From NCBI RefSeq assembly GCF_014197255.1, contig NZ_JACIFE010000001.1, positions 124,001 through 188,000 on the forward strand: DNA of 64,000 bases, in the 5' to 3' direction. Under the pieces are notes generated by a model. The model searched no databases. It was not told the DNA's origin and was given only the letters and a program-made list of their open reading frames with translations. Both the position numbers and the translations under genes were made by a program. Shown here piece by piece: positions 29,181-38,658 of the stretch. Positions within the stretch are counted from its first letter, which is position 1. Every line of letters begins with the position of its first letter. The stretch is from Bartonella fuyuanensis (lineage in GTDB: Bacteria > Pseudomonadota > Alphaproteobacteria > Rhizobiales > Rhizobiaceae).

Positions 29181-29888
29181 TTGTCACACAAATGTATCCT
29201 GTTTAGAACATTCTATTTTACGTGAGGATTGTAATTCCATTGAAGAGATGTTTGAAGCTTTTGTTATCAAATTTTTTTTATTGGAGGACGTGTTTTTCTC
29301 ATATTTCTTGGATTTATGGTGTCAGCAATCAGAAGAGAAAAAATGTTTTTAGAATTATGATATCCCTTTGCGTTCATTATTTTACAGTAGTCTTAATATT
29401 TGCAAAACTTGTGTTGATGACTGTTAGGGTGTGGAACAATTTCTTATATAGGTTCTATCTACCAATTATACCAATCAATAAACGTATCGTGATAATTTGG
29501 GAAGGATTGGTATCTGCTTATGTGTCTAATGCGTTTTTTTGAGGGTAAATTAGTGAGATAAAATAAATTAATGAGATTTTGTGTAGCAGTGTTGTTAGCT
29601 TGATAAAAAATTTATGAAAGTACATTTAGATTTTATTTCAGTGATGTGCTCTGGTTGACAATAGGATAAATTTTAAGGCTTGTAGTTGCATTTTTCATCA
29701 CTCATTTTGTAGGTAAAATAATCTTATTGTCCGCTTTTTCAGGTAATAAGCGATAAGTTGCGTTATTCTTTATTCTCTAGTTGTAGTTTTTTAATGTTTT
29801 GCGCATAACTCTTAAACAAATAGACAAAAAATTATGATTTTTACAATTATCTTTGTTGCCATTTGCAAAAAATCTGTAAAGGTGAAAG

Positions 29889-30821
29889 ATGCTTCATATT
29901 CAATTTGAAAAAATAGCGCTCATTGGGATCGGTCTGATTGGATCTTCTTTAGCAAGAGTGATTAAAAAGAAAAATCTTTCAGTTCAAATTTCTATTGCAA
30001 CGCGTCGTCAAGAAACATTAGAAAGAGCGCGCGAATTAGAACTTGGAGATTTCTATACAATGGATAACGCAGAAGCTGTTGAAGATGCAGATCTCGTTAT
30101 TATTTCTGTTCCTGTTGGAGCAAGTGCAGAAGTAGCAAAAAATATTCATGATCATTTAAAGCAGGGAGCAATTGTAAGTGATGTTGGTTCTACAAAAGAG
30201 TTGGTTATTACAGAAATGGTGCCTTTCTTGCCTAAAACGGTTCATTTTATTCCCGGGCATCCTATTGCTGGAACTGAATATTCAGGTCCGGATGCCGGTT
30301 TTGCTGATTTATTTGTCAATCGCTGGTGTATTTTAACGCCTTTTATAGATAGTGATGCGGCAGCTGTAGCACGATTGACAGCATTTTGGGAAGCTTGTGG
30401 AGCACGTGTAGAAAAGATGGAGCCTAGGCATCATGATCTTGTTTTGGCGATTGTTTCGCATTTACCGCATCTGATTGCATATAATACTGTTGGGACAGCG
30501 AGTGATTTAGAAAAAGTAACAAATTCGGAAGTAATTGCTTATTCCGCTTCCGGTTTTCGTGATTTTACGCGTTTGGCATCCTCTGATCCCGTTATGTGGC
30601 GAGATATTTGTTTGCATAATAAAGATGCTATTTTAGAAATGTTGGGTCGTTTTTGTGAGGGACTTGCTTTTTTAGAACAGGCAATTCGTTTAGGTGATGG
30701 TGAAACACTATTTAATTTTTTTACACGTACGCGAGCTGTGCGTCGTAATATCATTGCTGCAGGCCAAGAAATTGATGCCCCTGATTTTGGGCGTCATAGT
30801 ATTTCTAAAAAGAGTATGTAA
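29889..30821 (+). CDS. tyrC: Prephenate/arogenate (cyclohexadienyl) dehydrogenase
   Basis: Oxidatively decarboxylates prephenate or arogenate toward tyrosine. The 310-residue protein starts with a Rossmann nucleotide motif, IGIGLIGSSLAR. It contains DVGSTK near residue 100, the catalytic GHPIAGTEYSGP (H around 127), and SHLPHLIAY near 198, all family signatures. The ATG at 29889 is preceded by AAAGGTGAAAG. It stands alone, with long decayed gaps on both sides. The shikimate genes aroK and aroB lie 8 kb away. Confidence 0.92.
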   Translation: MLHIQFEKIALIGIGLIGSSLARVIKKKNLSVQISIATRRQETLERARELELGDFYTMDNAEAVEDADLVIISVPVGASAEVAKNIHDHLKQGAIVSDVGSTKELVITEMVPFLPKTVHFIPGHPIAGTEYSGPDAGFADLFVNRWCILTPFIDSDAAAVARLTAFWEACGARVEKMEPRHHDLVLAIVSHLPHLIAYNTVGTASDLEKVTNSEVIAYSASGFRDFTRLASSDPVMWRDICLHNKDAILEMLGRFCEGLAFLEQAIRLGDGETLFNFFTRTRAVRRNIIAAGQEIDAPDFGRHSISKKSM

Positions 30822-31756
30822 AATAAGAGATTTTTGAATCATGCCTCTTAATTAGAATATTTATTCTTTAAATCATACATTGTGATAAAGCTATAGCACT
30901 ATTCTCAATAATTTGTACATAATATTGATCACGAATAATGAATGCCAACATTTTTCATAATCAACACAAAGATAAGTTTTTTATAAGCTTCATGTTATCA
31001 CTCTTACGAATGATGTCTTAAAAAAGACATGACGATTGATAAATATTTTTTTAAAATAAACGTATAAAACAGCAACACAATAATGTTCTATTTTGAGGAT
31101 CTTATCTTGCATAAAGAATATGTACCCCCTAAAAGCAAATCCATAAATGAGCAACATAATAAGGTCTCGATACGCATTCACAAACAATACTAAAAATGCT
31201 TACGAAGAAGCGAAATTAGAAGAAAAACAAATAACTTCTTTAAATAAAGAACAATATATTGTTTTAAGTATAATATATTGATTTATTATGATAAATAATT
31301 TTTTCATATTAAATAATCACCCCCAATATAGTAAAATCATCCCACTCTTCTCTTTTTCATATTGAACCAATTAAAATCACTTCCTTGTTTGTCACAAGCA
31401 AAGTTCAGATGTAAGCAAAAATTTTACCTCTTATAGAGCATCTCGAGCATAAAGAACTGTCTTTATCAGAAGCGTTTGCAAAACATATGATTGTGCTGAC
31501 TTATTTCTTCCTAAAAAACATCAATTCCCAAGAACCTTAAATTTTGCACAATCTTTATCATTTTAAAAGTCTCTCTTGAGATACTTAAGCCATCAAATCA
31601 AATTTAAGAAGAAAATAAAGATGTGCCTTTTTTTATCTCTGAAACACAACTGATACAGCAATTAACCATCTGTCTTTTCTATTCTAGACTCAGAAACTTT
31701 GTGTACTACTTAAAATAATGCTAAATAATAAATAAAAAGGAATTCGATTTAAATTA
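30822..31756. other. Intergenic gap with one dispersed repeat
   Basis: Positions 30822-31250 show nothing that I can name. From about 31255 to 31480 lies repeat copy 5. Positions 31490-31700 are unassigned. The last 60 bases should contain the promoter of the carboxypeptidase gene; a GGAATTCG sequence lies about 15 bases before its ATG. Confidence 0.5.
31255..31480 (+). repeat. Dispersed intergenic repeat, copy 5
   Basis: Starts with AAGTATAATATATTGATTTA like copy 2. It then has AATAATCACCCCCAATAT, CATATTGAACCAATTAAAA, TGTCACAAGCAAAGTT and AAAAATTTTACCTCTTATAG. The same left-hand series, including CACAAGCAAAG, appears in copy 7 near 50870. Confidence 0.6.
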
Positions 31757-32848
31757 ATGCAACGTCTTTTCTATAATTTATTTTTTTCTTTCATTCTGAG
31801 TTTATCTAGCACTGCTACTTTATCGCAGCCTTTTATTACTATTGATGTTACAACAGGTCATATCTTAAAACATAATCAAGCTTTTAAACGTTGGTATCCA
31901 GCTTCCCTAACAAAATTAATGACCGCTTATGTTATTTTTCGCGCCATGAACCGAGGGGAAATTTCACCAAACAAACATATCACCATCAGCGAATATGCTG
32001 CAAAAGCTCCAGCATATCATTCAGGCTATAAAGCTGGCTCTGTTCTCACACTTGATACAGCGTTAAGCATTACTATGGTTAAATCTACCAATGATTTGGC
32101 CATTGCAATGAGTGAAGCAGTTGCTGGTTCACAGAAAGCTTTTGTCCGCAAAATGAACAGCGAAGCAAAACGTTTAGGCATGTTTGGAACCCATTTTGCT
32201 AACGCAAGTGGTTTACCAAACCCTCAAAACTACTCCACCGCACGCGATATTGCTCTTTTAGCTGTCCAAATACGTCGGGAATTTCCACAATATGCTCATT
32301 ATTTTTCTATTCCGGCCATTGATTTTGGTAATAACCAAAAAATCCAGCATAACTCAAACCACCTCATTGGCCGTTTTTATGGAATAGATGGTATGAAAAC
32401 AGGCTTTATTTGTGCCTCTGGTTTTAATATTGTTGCCTCTGCCACCCGCAATAAACGTACAATCATTGCTGTCATATTAGGCGCTAACAACATAAGTGAG
32501 AGGGAAGAAAAAGCTGCACAACTTCTTGAAACAGGATTTTTACATCAAGGAAGCCCTCAATTAACACTAGCAACACTAAAACCTTATGGAGACAAAATAA
32601 CACAAGCCAGCGATATGAGACAACAAACATGCACCCCTGAAGCCATCAAAATGCATGCAAATTCATTCGATGATCAAGGAAATATTATTCTCACCTCACC
32701 TTTTATCGCTGCTTCACCTTCATTTTCTCATCCTTTAATAGTACATCCCATTCGTACGCCACAAACACCTAAAATTCCAGCAAAACAACTAAAAAAAAAT
32801 CACATTCCAGATAAAAGACACGAAAGCCATTCTATAAAAAAGCTATAA
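31757..32848 (+). CDS. dacF: D-alanyl-D-alanine carboxypeptidase (low-mass penicillin-binding protein)
   Basis: Trims the terminal D-Ala from peptidoglycan stem peptides in the periplasm. The 363-residue protein has a signal peptide (about 1-24). The serine peptidase S11 motifs are all present: S50-L-T-K53, S110-T-N112 and K214-T-G216. After the catalytic domain (to about 270) comes a polar tail rich in P, K and H instead of the usual PBP5 C-terminal domain with amphipathic anchor, so membrane attachment is uncertain. The subtype name dacF is a best guess. It is isolated between decayed gaps. Confidence 0.88.
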   Translation: MQRLFYNLFFSFILSLSSTATLSQPFITIDVTTGHILKHNQAFKRWYPASLTKLMTAYVIFRAMNRGEISPNKHITISEYAAKAPAYHSGYKAGSVLTLDTALSITMVKSTNDLAIAMSEAVAGSQKAFVRKMNSEAKRLGMFGTHFANASGLPNPQNYSTARDIALLAVQIRREFPQYAHYFSIPAIDFGNNQKIQHNSNHLIGRFYGIDGMKTGFICASGFNIVASATRNKRTIIAVILGANNISEREEKAAQLLETGFLHQGSPQLTLATLKPYGDKITQASDMRQQTCTPEAIKMHANSFDDQGNIILTSPFIAASPSFSHPLIVHPIRTPQTPKIPAKQLKKNHIPDKRHESHSIKKL

Positions 32849-33255
32849 GCCACAATCTATTATTGATTACAAAACTTTGATTTATAAAAATAATTATTAT
32901 TTTTATCTTGAGTAAACTCAACAAATCTCGTATGATTCTCTCGTTTTAAATCTGTATCTGTTGAATCAATTAAAACCCGTCTCTTACACATTACAAGAAG
33001 ATGAGCATATAGATAAAATAATTAAAACAAAGGATAAAAATTATAGCTATAAGTCCTTCCAAGTAACAAGGGTTACACAACATTGGCTACTGAAGAAGTA
33101 TTCTAGTAGCTACATGCAGCTTTATAAGCATACGAATAGTAGTATAATGGATTTCATGGGGAATTTACTATTATATTCCTCATGGACACCGTTATAAATG
33201 GAGTTAGATGATTGAGATATGTTTCTTTAAAACAAAATCATGGTTAATAAATAAC
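32849..33255. other. Intergenic gap largely made of a dispersed repeat
   Basis: Apart from the first 100 bases the gap is repeat copy 6. The plus-strand frame 32961-33197 is repeat sequence read as protein and has no ribosome binding site. Confidence 0.55.
32955..33235 (+). repeat. Dispersed intergenic repeat, copy 6
   Basis: Ordered words: TGTTGAATCAATTAAAACCC, CACATTACAAGAAGATGAGC, AAAGGATAAAAATTATAG, TCCTTCCAAGTAACAAGGG, and then AATGGATTTCATG followed by CTCATGGACACCGTT. It matches copies 3 and 4 over most of its length. Confidence 0.65.
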
Positions 33256-34295
33256 ATGAAAATAAAGCGTATTCCTCTCACACTTATTACTGGTTTTTTT
33301 AGGCTCTGGTAAAACAGCTTCGCTCAACCGTATGCTACAAACCCCTCTCTTAAACGAAATGTGCTATTATCAAGTAAAATCAGTATTGCCCCCCTTCTGA
33401 TTGAAAAAACAACAGAAAGAATTATTGAGCTTACCAATGGTTGCTTATGTTGCAATTTACGCAGTAATCTCATCGATACATTAACTGATTTAATCAATCG
33501 CGTTCAGATAAGACAGATCAAACAGCCCCACCACATTATCATTAAAATAACAGGAATGGCTGATCCTGCCCCTATTTTACAAATTCTTTTAACCCATCCA
33601 CTGTTTACTTAAACATTATTCTATAAATGCTGTTCTTGCAATATTTAATGAATTAAGTACGCTTTCCATATGTGAGCACTATCCTGAAATATATAAACAA
33701 TTAATATTTGCTGATAAAATTATTCTCACCAAAACAGATCTCACGACTCCACAAATGCTTTCAAACACACTTCTTAACACATTTAAAACAATGAATCCGA
33801 CAGCTCAAATAATTGACGCCCATTCTGAAGATTTCTGCTCAAATCTATTAATAAATAACACATTTTGGAATGAAAAAGGAAAAAATACACAAATTAAACA
33901 AAAACCTACGAGTATACCACATAATCACGCTCCCTATAAAACTATTCGTACTTTCCCCTTAGACCATGAAGATCCTATTGATTACACTATAATTGAAACC
34001 TTTTTAGATCTCCTACAAAACCGTTATGGTGCAAAACTATTATGTGTTAACGCAATCAAACGGTCAACATATTAAACTAATTTGTAAACCAATCACATCC
34101 CTCACATCAAATGAAAATATTATACTGTATCGCGAATTTACACACTTGTTTAAAAAAATGTTCTTCAATACTCATTATCCCTATTTTAAGACACTACCCA
34201 TAAATGATATAAGAGCTAAAATTCCCCATGAAATGTATAAAACATTCACTACCTTCACTTTACAAATATCCAAACTGGAAGCATCATATTCTTAA
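33256..34295 (+). pseudogene. CobW/COG0523 family GTPase pseudogene
   Basis: The ATG at 33256 begins a CobW protein (RIPLTLITGFF). The Walker A motif GSGKT is broken by an extra T in a run of seven at about 33293-33300. Later pieces lie in different frames: IELTNGCLCCNL with the CxCC metal motif, then GMADPAPILQ, then LTKTDL (the G4 nucleotide motif), then GAKLLCVNAI from the C-terminal CobW_C domain. The segment that should hold the NEFG motif is missing. At least three frame changes plus a deletion make it inactive. COG0523 GTPases deliver metals such as zinc or serve cobalamin synthesis. The exact end is uncertain. Confidence 0.85.
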
Positions 34296-35035
34296 CATTT
34301 TTAAAGCACTTGGCACTGCAAAACACTCATGAGAGACATTTTTTTTACTTTAAAATTTTTTATTCATATATCGATTTTATAGCGTGTAAAAAATGATTTT
34401 AACTGATCCATCATAAACAGATTTTAGGTAAAAGAATCACGCTCGAATTCAAGCTAGAAAATAATAAATTACCATTATAAATCAAATTATTATCATAAAC
34501 ATTTTTAATCCTAACTAATTTATAGTCAGGTTATTTTTTCTCGAAATGCACTTCATCTATAAACCATTTTAAGTGATTCATTTTACACCTCCATCAGATA
34601 AATTCTTAGTTCTGAATATTCCACTCAACTCTGAATTTCTCCAGCGGATTGAAATAAAATTAGCTAGAGGCCATACCACATTCAAAATTTGTACATATAT
34701 CTTATATAATATCATTTAAAAACAATTTATTACAGTATGAAAGCCAGAATAAAACCCTTTGACAAAAATAAAAAGAGAGGCACATTTTATGTTAACTTAC
34801 TCTCCACTAAAAGCGAAAATTTCTACCGATATCGCTCTACGAACAATATAACTTTTCTAAGCAAGTTTTACTTAACTTCCCCCTTTATTTGATTTAATTT
34901 CATAAGGTTTTTATATGCAAACCCCAATGCTGTAAAATATTTATCACTCATTTTAATTCATCCATAAAGTCCTTATGTATTCTAGATTGTCACCATAAGC
35001 GACAGTATTTTACGGTAAGTCAGAATAAATATTAC
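34296..35035. other. Intergenic gap, nothing recognised
   Basis: About 740 AT-rich bases between the CobW pseudogene and the 3' end of the L,D-transpeptidase gene. The two neighbours point toward each other, so no promoter is required here. I see no repeat copy I can align and no open frame of interest. Confidence 0.45.
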
Positions 35036-35785
35036 TTATTGCATGAGCAAAACTGAAGCTTTACCAATACCGTTGTTAAAAACGTAACGTTTTTTATAAA
35101 CTTCAACGATCGGAGGCTTACGATTTTCTTCAAAAAAATCATAACCTTTCTTAAGCATAAGCCAAAATTGATAATGAGGACTATTGCGATGACGTGACAT
35201 ATTATTCTCAGTCATGCGGAAAGGAAAAGCTTGTAACTGAAATGCTTTTTGTCCTCCCTTAAAAGCGTCCCGTGCGAATGCATAGATCTGAGCCATGTTC
35301 TTATCACTCATAGAATAACACCCAGCGGAAAAGCAAGAGCCATGTACCATAAGATTGCTTCCTGTACGACCATTTTCCTGATCATAAAGGTTAGGAAATC
35401 CTATATTAAAAGAAAGATAATATTTTGAATAAGGATTCATTTGGTTTGCACTAATAGTATAAAAACCCTCTGGTGTCTGAAGATCCCCTTCTTTATATTT
35501 AGGTCCAAGCTTACCAGACCATTTACAAATACCATAGCGAGCAACCAAGATAAAAGGTCCTGAACGAGATTGCTTCCAAACTTCAGCAATATTTTCTTCT
35601 TTGAAAAACCGCATCACAATTGGTGCATAAAGATCAATATCATACAAAGCCATTCTATTTTGGATTTCTTGCGGAAGAGGCTGTTCAACTTTAGCAAGAA
35701 TAGAAGCTGGTAATCTTCTTTCACATGCCGTCAATATTCCCATTACAGCCAAAAAAAACACCGTGAGGAATCTGTTAGATATCAT
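35036..35785 (-). CDS. YafK-like L,D-transpeptidase family lipoprotein
   Basis: Predicted to act on peptidoglycan or its attached proteins. I start it at the ATG at 35785 (249 residues), because GGAG lies upstream and the resulting N-terminus is a signal with the lipobox GILTAC. An ATG at 35815 would add ten charged residues before the signal. The YkuD-type catalytic segment is HGSCFSAGCYSM, holding the histidine and the nucleophile cysteine. The rest (GPFILVARYGICKWSGKLGPK, then TPEGFYTI) is typical of the YafK/DpaA branch. In Escherichia coli that branch detaches Braun lipoprotein from peptidoglycan. The activity here is inferred. It is followed upstream by accA on the same strand, 40 bases away. 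Confidence 0.83.
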   Translation of the reverse strand: MISNRFLTVFFLAVMGILTACERRLPASILAKVEQPLPQEIQNRMALYDIDLYAPIVMRFFKEENIAEVWKQSRSGPFILVARYGICKWSGKLGPKYKEGDLQTPEGFYTISANQMNPYSKYYLSFNIGFPNLYDQENGRTGSNLMVHGSCFSAGCYSMSDKNMAQIYAFARDAFKGGQKAFQLQAFPFRMTENNMSRHRNSPHYQFWLMLKKGYDFFEENRKPPIVEVYKKRYVFNNGIGKASVLLMQ

Positions 35786-35825
35786 CAAATAAAACTCCAA
35801 TTCATCACCCCTCATAAAAAACGAC

Positions 35826-36782
35826 TTACGCTAGTGAACGACCAATTTGAAGGTATTTTTCCCTGCGTTCTTGTTTAAGAACTTGACCACTTTTTCCAGA
35901 CATAGCTTTTAAAGCCTCTGAAATAATCTCACCCGTTGCATCAATGACTATCTCTTTACCACGATGCGCTCCTCCTAAAGGCTCTAAAATAATACCATCA
36001 ATAATCTTCAAGCGATATAAATCTTGAGCAGTAATACGCATATTCATTGCAGCATCTTTTGCACGGGTTGGATCACGCCATAAAATAGAAGCTGCCCCTT
36101 CTGGAGAAATAACAGAATAAATCGCATGTTCCAACATATAAACTTTATTAGCCGCTGCAATTGCTATAGCTCCCCCAGAACCTCCTTCTCCAAGAACAAC
36201 TGACACAACAGGAACTTTTAAACGCAAAGTTGCAGCTGTTGACTGAGCAATTGCTTCTGCTTGGCCACGTTCTTCAGCGCTTACACCAGGATAAGCGCCT
36301 GCTGTATCAACAAAAGTGAGAAGTGGCAAACCAAAATGGTCAGCCATTTCCATAATACGCACAGCTTTACGGTATCCTTCTGGGCGTGCAGAACCAAAAT
36401 TATGGCGTAAACGTGTTTGCGTATCGTGCCCTTTCTCTTGACCGATATAAGCAACTGCCTCTCCTTTAAAGCGTGCGAACCCAGCTTGAATAGCCTCATC
36501 TTCCGCAAACTTGCGATCTCCTGCCAAAGGTGTAACATCACTCAACAAACGTTTAGAATAGTCCATAAAATGGGGACGATCAGGATGACGAGCAACTTGT
36601 GTTTTCTGCCACGGCGACAATTTTTTATAAATATCGTGCAATGCCGTTTGGGAACGTTTTTCGAGGCGAGCAATCTCGTCACTCATATCAAGACTGCCTT
36701 TTTCCTGAGAAATTTTTTTTAATTCAAGAATTTTCCCATCGAGATCAGCAACTGATTTTTCAAAATCAAGATAATTATACAT
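35826..36782 (-). CDS. accA: Acetyl-CoA carboxylase carboxyltransferase subunit alpha
   Basis: Forms, with AccD, the carboxyltransferase that makes malonyl-CoA for fatty-acid synthesis. The 318-residue length is normal. Family motifs are LDFEKSVADLDGKI at the start, RHPDRPHFMDY around 64, FVDTAGAYPGVSAEERGQAEAIA near 158 and VVLGEGGSGGAIAI near 196. The oxyanion-type glycines are intact. The gene lies between the xerD block and the L,D-transpeptidase gene, all on the minus strand. Confidence 0.96.
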   Translation of the reverse strand: MYNYLDFEKSVADLDGKILELKKISQEKGSLDMSDEIARLEKRSQTALHDIYKKLSPWQKTQVARHPDRPHFMDYSKRLLSDVTPLAGDRKFAEDEAIQAGFARFKGEAVAYIGQEKGHDTQTRLRHNFGSARPEGYRKAVRIMEMADHFGLPLLTFVDTAGAYPGVSAEERGQAEAIAQSTAATLRLKVPVVSVVLGEGGSGGAIAIAAANKVYMLEHAIYSVISPEGAASILWRDPTRAKDAAMNMRITAQDLYRLKIIDGIILEPLGGAHRGKEIVIDATGEIISEALKAMSGKSGQVLKQERREKYLQIGRSLA

Positions 36783-36857
36783 TGTACCAACTCATCCAGT
36801 GTCGCTTATACACCTATTAATTTGCTTTACAAAAACTTTTCAAAAACATCACCTTTT

Positions 36858-37796
36858 TTAATGAGCCTTTTGTTCATCGACAAGTGGATGATGCTCATTG
36901 ACTAAACGATAAAGCCTGTCTTCCAACACATGGGTATAAATCTGAGTAGTAGAAATATCAGAGTGACCCAATAAATGTTGAACGGCACGCAAATCAGCAC
37001 CATTTTGCAAAAGATGACTAGCAAAAGCATGGCGCAACACATGAGGAGAAAAGTGTTTACTTTTTATTCCAGCTCTTTTAGCAAGGTTTTTCAATTCTCG
37101 TGCAACGACCTGACGCGCAATATATCCTGTTTCTGAATGCGCCGGAAAAAGATAAAGACTTGTCGCATCTTTTCCCTGATCCCGCAAATTTAACCACTGC
37201 AAAAGAACTTGATATGCCTTTTTTGATAACAACACCATTCGTTCTTTTTTTCCCTTACCGCAAACCAAAATACTGTATGATTTTCCTCGAACAGCCTGTA
37301 CCGGCAAACTCACCAACTCACTAATGCGTAATCCTGTTGCATAAAGCATTTCACTCAACAACTGAAGACGTAATGCACGTAGATAATTCTTGGAGCCATA
37401 AACTGCTTGATTAACCTCCAACTGCGCCAAATCAAGAATTTTTTTCATCATATCTTCACTGATAATTTTGGGCAAAGAACGCCCTTGACGAGGTGCATCA
37501 ATATCATGAGAAGGGTCATCTACTCTTAAACCTTCTGCATAAAGAAACTGATAAAATTGACGCAACGTTGATAAACGGCGTGCTTGTGAAGCTACAGCAA
37601 AACCAAACGTATGCATAAGCGACAAAAGGCCAATTAAATCTTTCTTTTGTGCTGAAAAAAGTGAAACAGAATGCGAAGACAATTCATCTTGCGCCCACTG
37701 TAAATCATGTTGATAAGCTGCAAGTGTATGGCCAGAAGCCCCTCGTTCAGCACTCATCATTTCAAGAAAACGCTCTATCATAGTGTTATTTTTCAT
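36858..37796 (-). CDS. xerD: Tyrosine recombinase XerD
   Basis: Works with XerC at dif to resolve chromosome dimers at cell division. The 312-residue protein has the N-terminal SAM-like DNA-binding domain (about 5-90) and the catalytic domain. Its active-site residues are R157 (ATGLRISEL), K181 region (GKGKKER), H252 and R255 (HVLRHAF), H278 (LGHSD) and nucleophile Y287 (IYTHV). The set is complete. Its ATG overlaps the stop of the upstream 53-residue gene (ATGA), which suggests coupled translation. This placement next to aroK is conserved in rhizobia, so it is the housekeeping enzyme, not a phage integrase. Confidence 0.95.
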   Translation of the reverse strand: MKNNTMIERFLEMMSAERGASGHTLAAYQHDLQWAQDELSSHSVSLFSAQKKDLIGLLSLMHTFGFAVASQARRLSTLRQFYQFLYAEGLRVDDPSHDIDAPRQGRSLPKIISEDMMKKILDLAQLEVNQAVYGSKNYLRALRLQLLSEMLYATGLRISELVSLPVQAVRGKSYSILVCGKGKKERMVLLSKKAYQVLLQWLNLRDQGKDATSLYLFPAHSETGYIARQVVARELKNLAKRAGIKSKHFSPHVLRHAFASHLLQNGADLRAVQHLLGHSDISTTQIYTHVLEDRLYRLVNEHHPLVDEQKAH

Positions 37797-37954
37797 TGAT
37801 TCCTTCTCAAGGAGAGATTCAGCAAATCCACAGGAACATCAACAGATATATCCACAGTTACGGGTTCAACAAAAATCACAAGAACAATCATTATACTAAA
37901 AAGAATAGCAAGCAAAATAAAAAGAATCATTAAAAATCTAGTCAATGTTGGCAT
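37793..37954 (-). CDS. Conserved small single-helix membrane protein (53 residues)
   Basis: A short gene directly upstream of xerD, with its TGA stop overlapping the xerD ATG. The protein starts MPTLTRF, has one long hydrophobic helix (about residues 7-28), then VEPVTVDISVDVPVDLL. A small protein with one helix followed by a V.P....I.VP pattern sits at the same place between xerD and aroK in many Rhizobiales. I recognise the position and shape, not a function. The gap to the divergent aroK is about 95 bases. Overlap with xerD and conservation of the layout support it being real. Confidence 0.75.
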   Translation of the reverse strand: MPTLTRFLMILFILLAILFSIMIVLVIFVEPVTVDISVDVPVDLLNLSLRRNQ

Positions 37955-38050
37955 AAAATAATAAACTTTCCCCCAAACCCTCTATCTCTTATCCTACCTT
38001 ATAAAGATTAACAGGAATTGACTTTAAAGCGATAAATGCTGAAATAAGGT

Positions 38051-38641
38051 ATGAAAAGTAATCAATCCCAATATCTTCCCCTGTCACAAGTGAAAAGACA
38101 ACTTTTATCATCGCTCGATAACCAAGCTCTTGTGTTTATTGGTCTTATGGGGGCAGGAAAATCCGTCATTGGAAAACGCGTTGCCCTCATGCTTGATTTA
38201 CCCTTTTATGATTCTGATCAAGAAATCGAAAAAGCAGCGCAAATGCCTATCACAGAATTTTTTAAAAGCTACGGTGAAGCGGAATTTCGTATTCTTGAAC
38301 AGCATATTATTCTCAAGCTCATAAAAAAAAGCCCTCTTATTTTAGCAACAGGTGGTGGTGCCTATATCCATCAAGATACACGAAAAGCCATTCATCAAAA
38401 TGGAATATCTATCTGGTTGAAAGTAGATCTCGATATCCTTATGCAACGTGTTTCCAAGCAGCCAACGCGACCACTTCTTCAAACAGCAAATCCTAAAGAA
38501 ACGATGCAAAAACTCATGGAACAGCGTTATCCTCTCTATGCAAAAGCAAACTTAACAATTAATAGTCATAAAGAAAGTCCCTCCAAAGCAGCCAAAAATG
38601 TCATAAGATCTATACAGCACTACCTCTCTACAAAAAAATAA
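38051..38641 (+). CDS. aroK: Shikimate kinase
   Basis: Phosphorylates shikimate at the 3-hydroxyl, step five of the shikimate pathway. The 196-residue P-loop kinase has Walker [13 protein letters not shown] (about residues 32-43), the shikimate-binding DSDQEIE (D near 55), FRILEQ (R near 79), ATGGGAY (about 100) and the lid arginine segment TRPLL. The start ATG at 38051 lacks a strong ribosome binding site; AAATAAGGT lies just upstream. The next gene, aroB, begins 17 bases after its stop, so the two are one operon. Confidence 0.95.
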   Translation: MKSNQSQYLPLSQVKRQLLSSLDNQALVFIGLMGAGKSVIGKRVALMLDLPFYDSDQEIEKAAQMPITEFFKSYGEAEFRILEQHIILKLIKKSPLILATGGGAYIHQDTRKAIHQNGISIWLKVDLDILMQRVSKQPTRPLLQTANPKETMQKLMEQRYPLYAKANLTINSHKESPSKAAKNVIRSIQHYLSTKK

Positions 38642-38658
38642 CGATAGAAAGAATAAGC

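Larger units (their letters stand above)
28159..29888. other. Long decayed intergenic region
   Basis: 1.7 kb without an intact gene. It contains a fossil of the holA 3' end (28175-28260) and one dispersed repeat copy (about 28885-29180). The plus-strand frames 28720-28917 and 29222-29542 have no ribosome binding site or recognisable domain. The section 29200-29540 may be former coding DNA, but I cannot identify it. Confidence 0.55.

Noticed and set aside
29222-29542. 106-codon plus-strand frame, aromatic-rich
   Set aside because: No start signal and no recognised domain; composition fits random AT-rich DNA or a fossil.
36858-37796. Tyrosine recombinase as a sign of an integrated element
   Set aside because: Sequence and aroK neighbourhood identify it as chromosomal XerD. 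No att repeats, phage or plasmid genes surround it.
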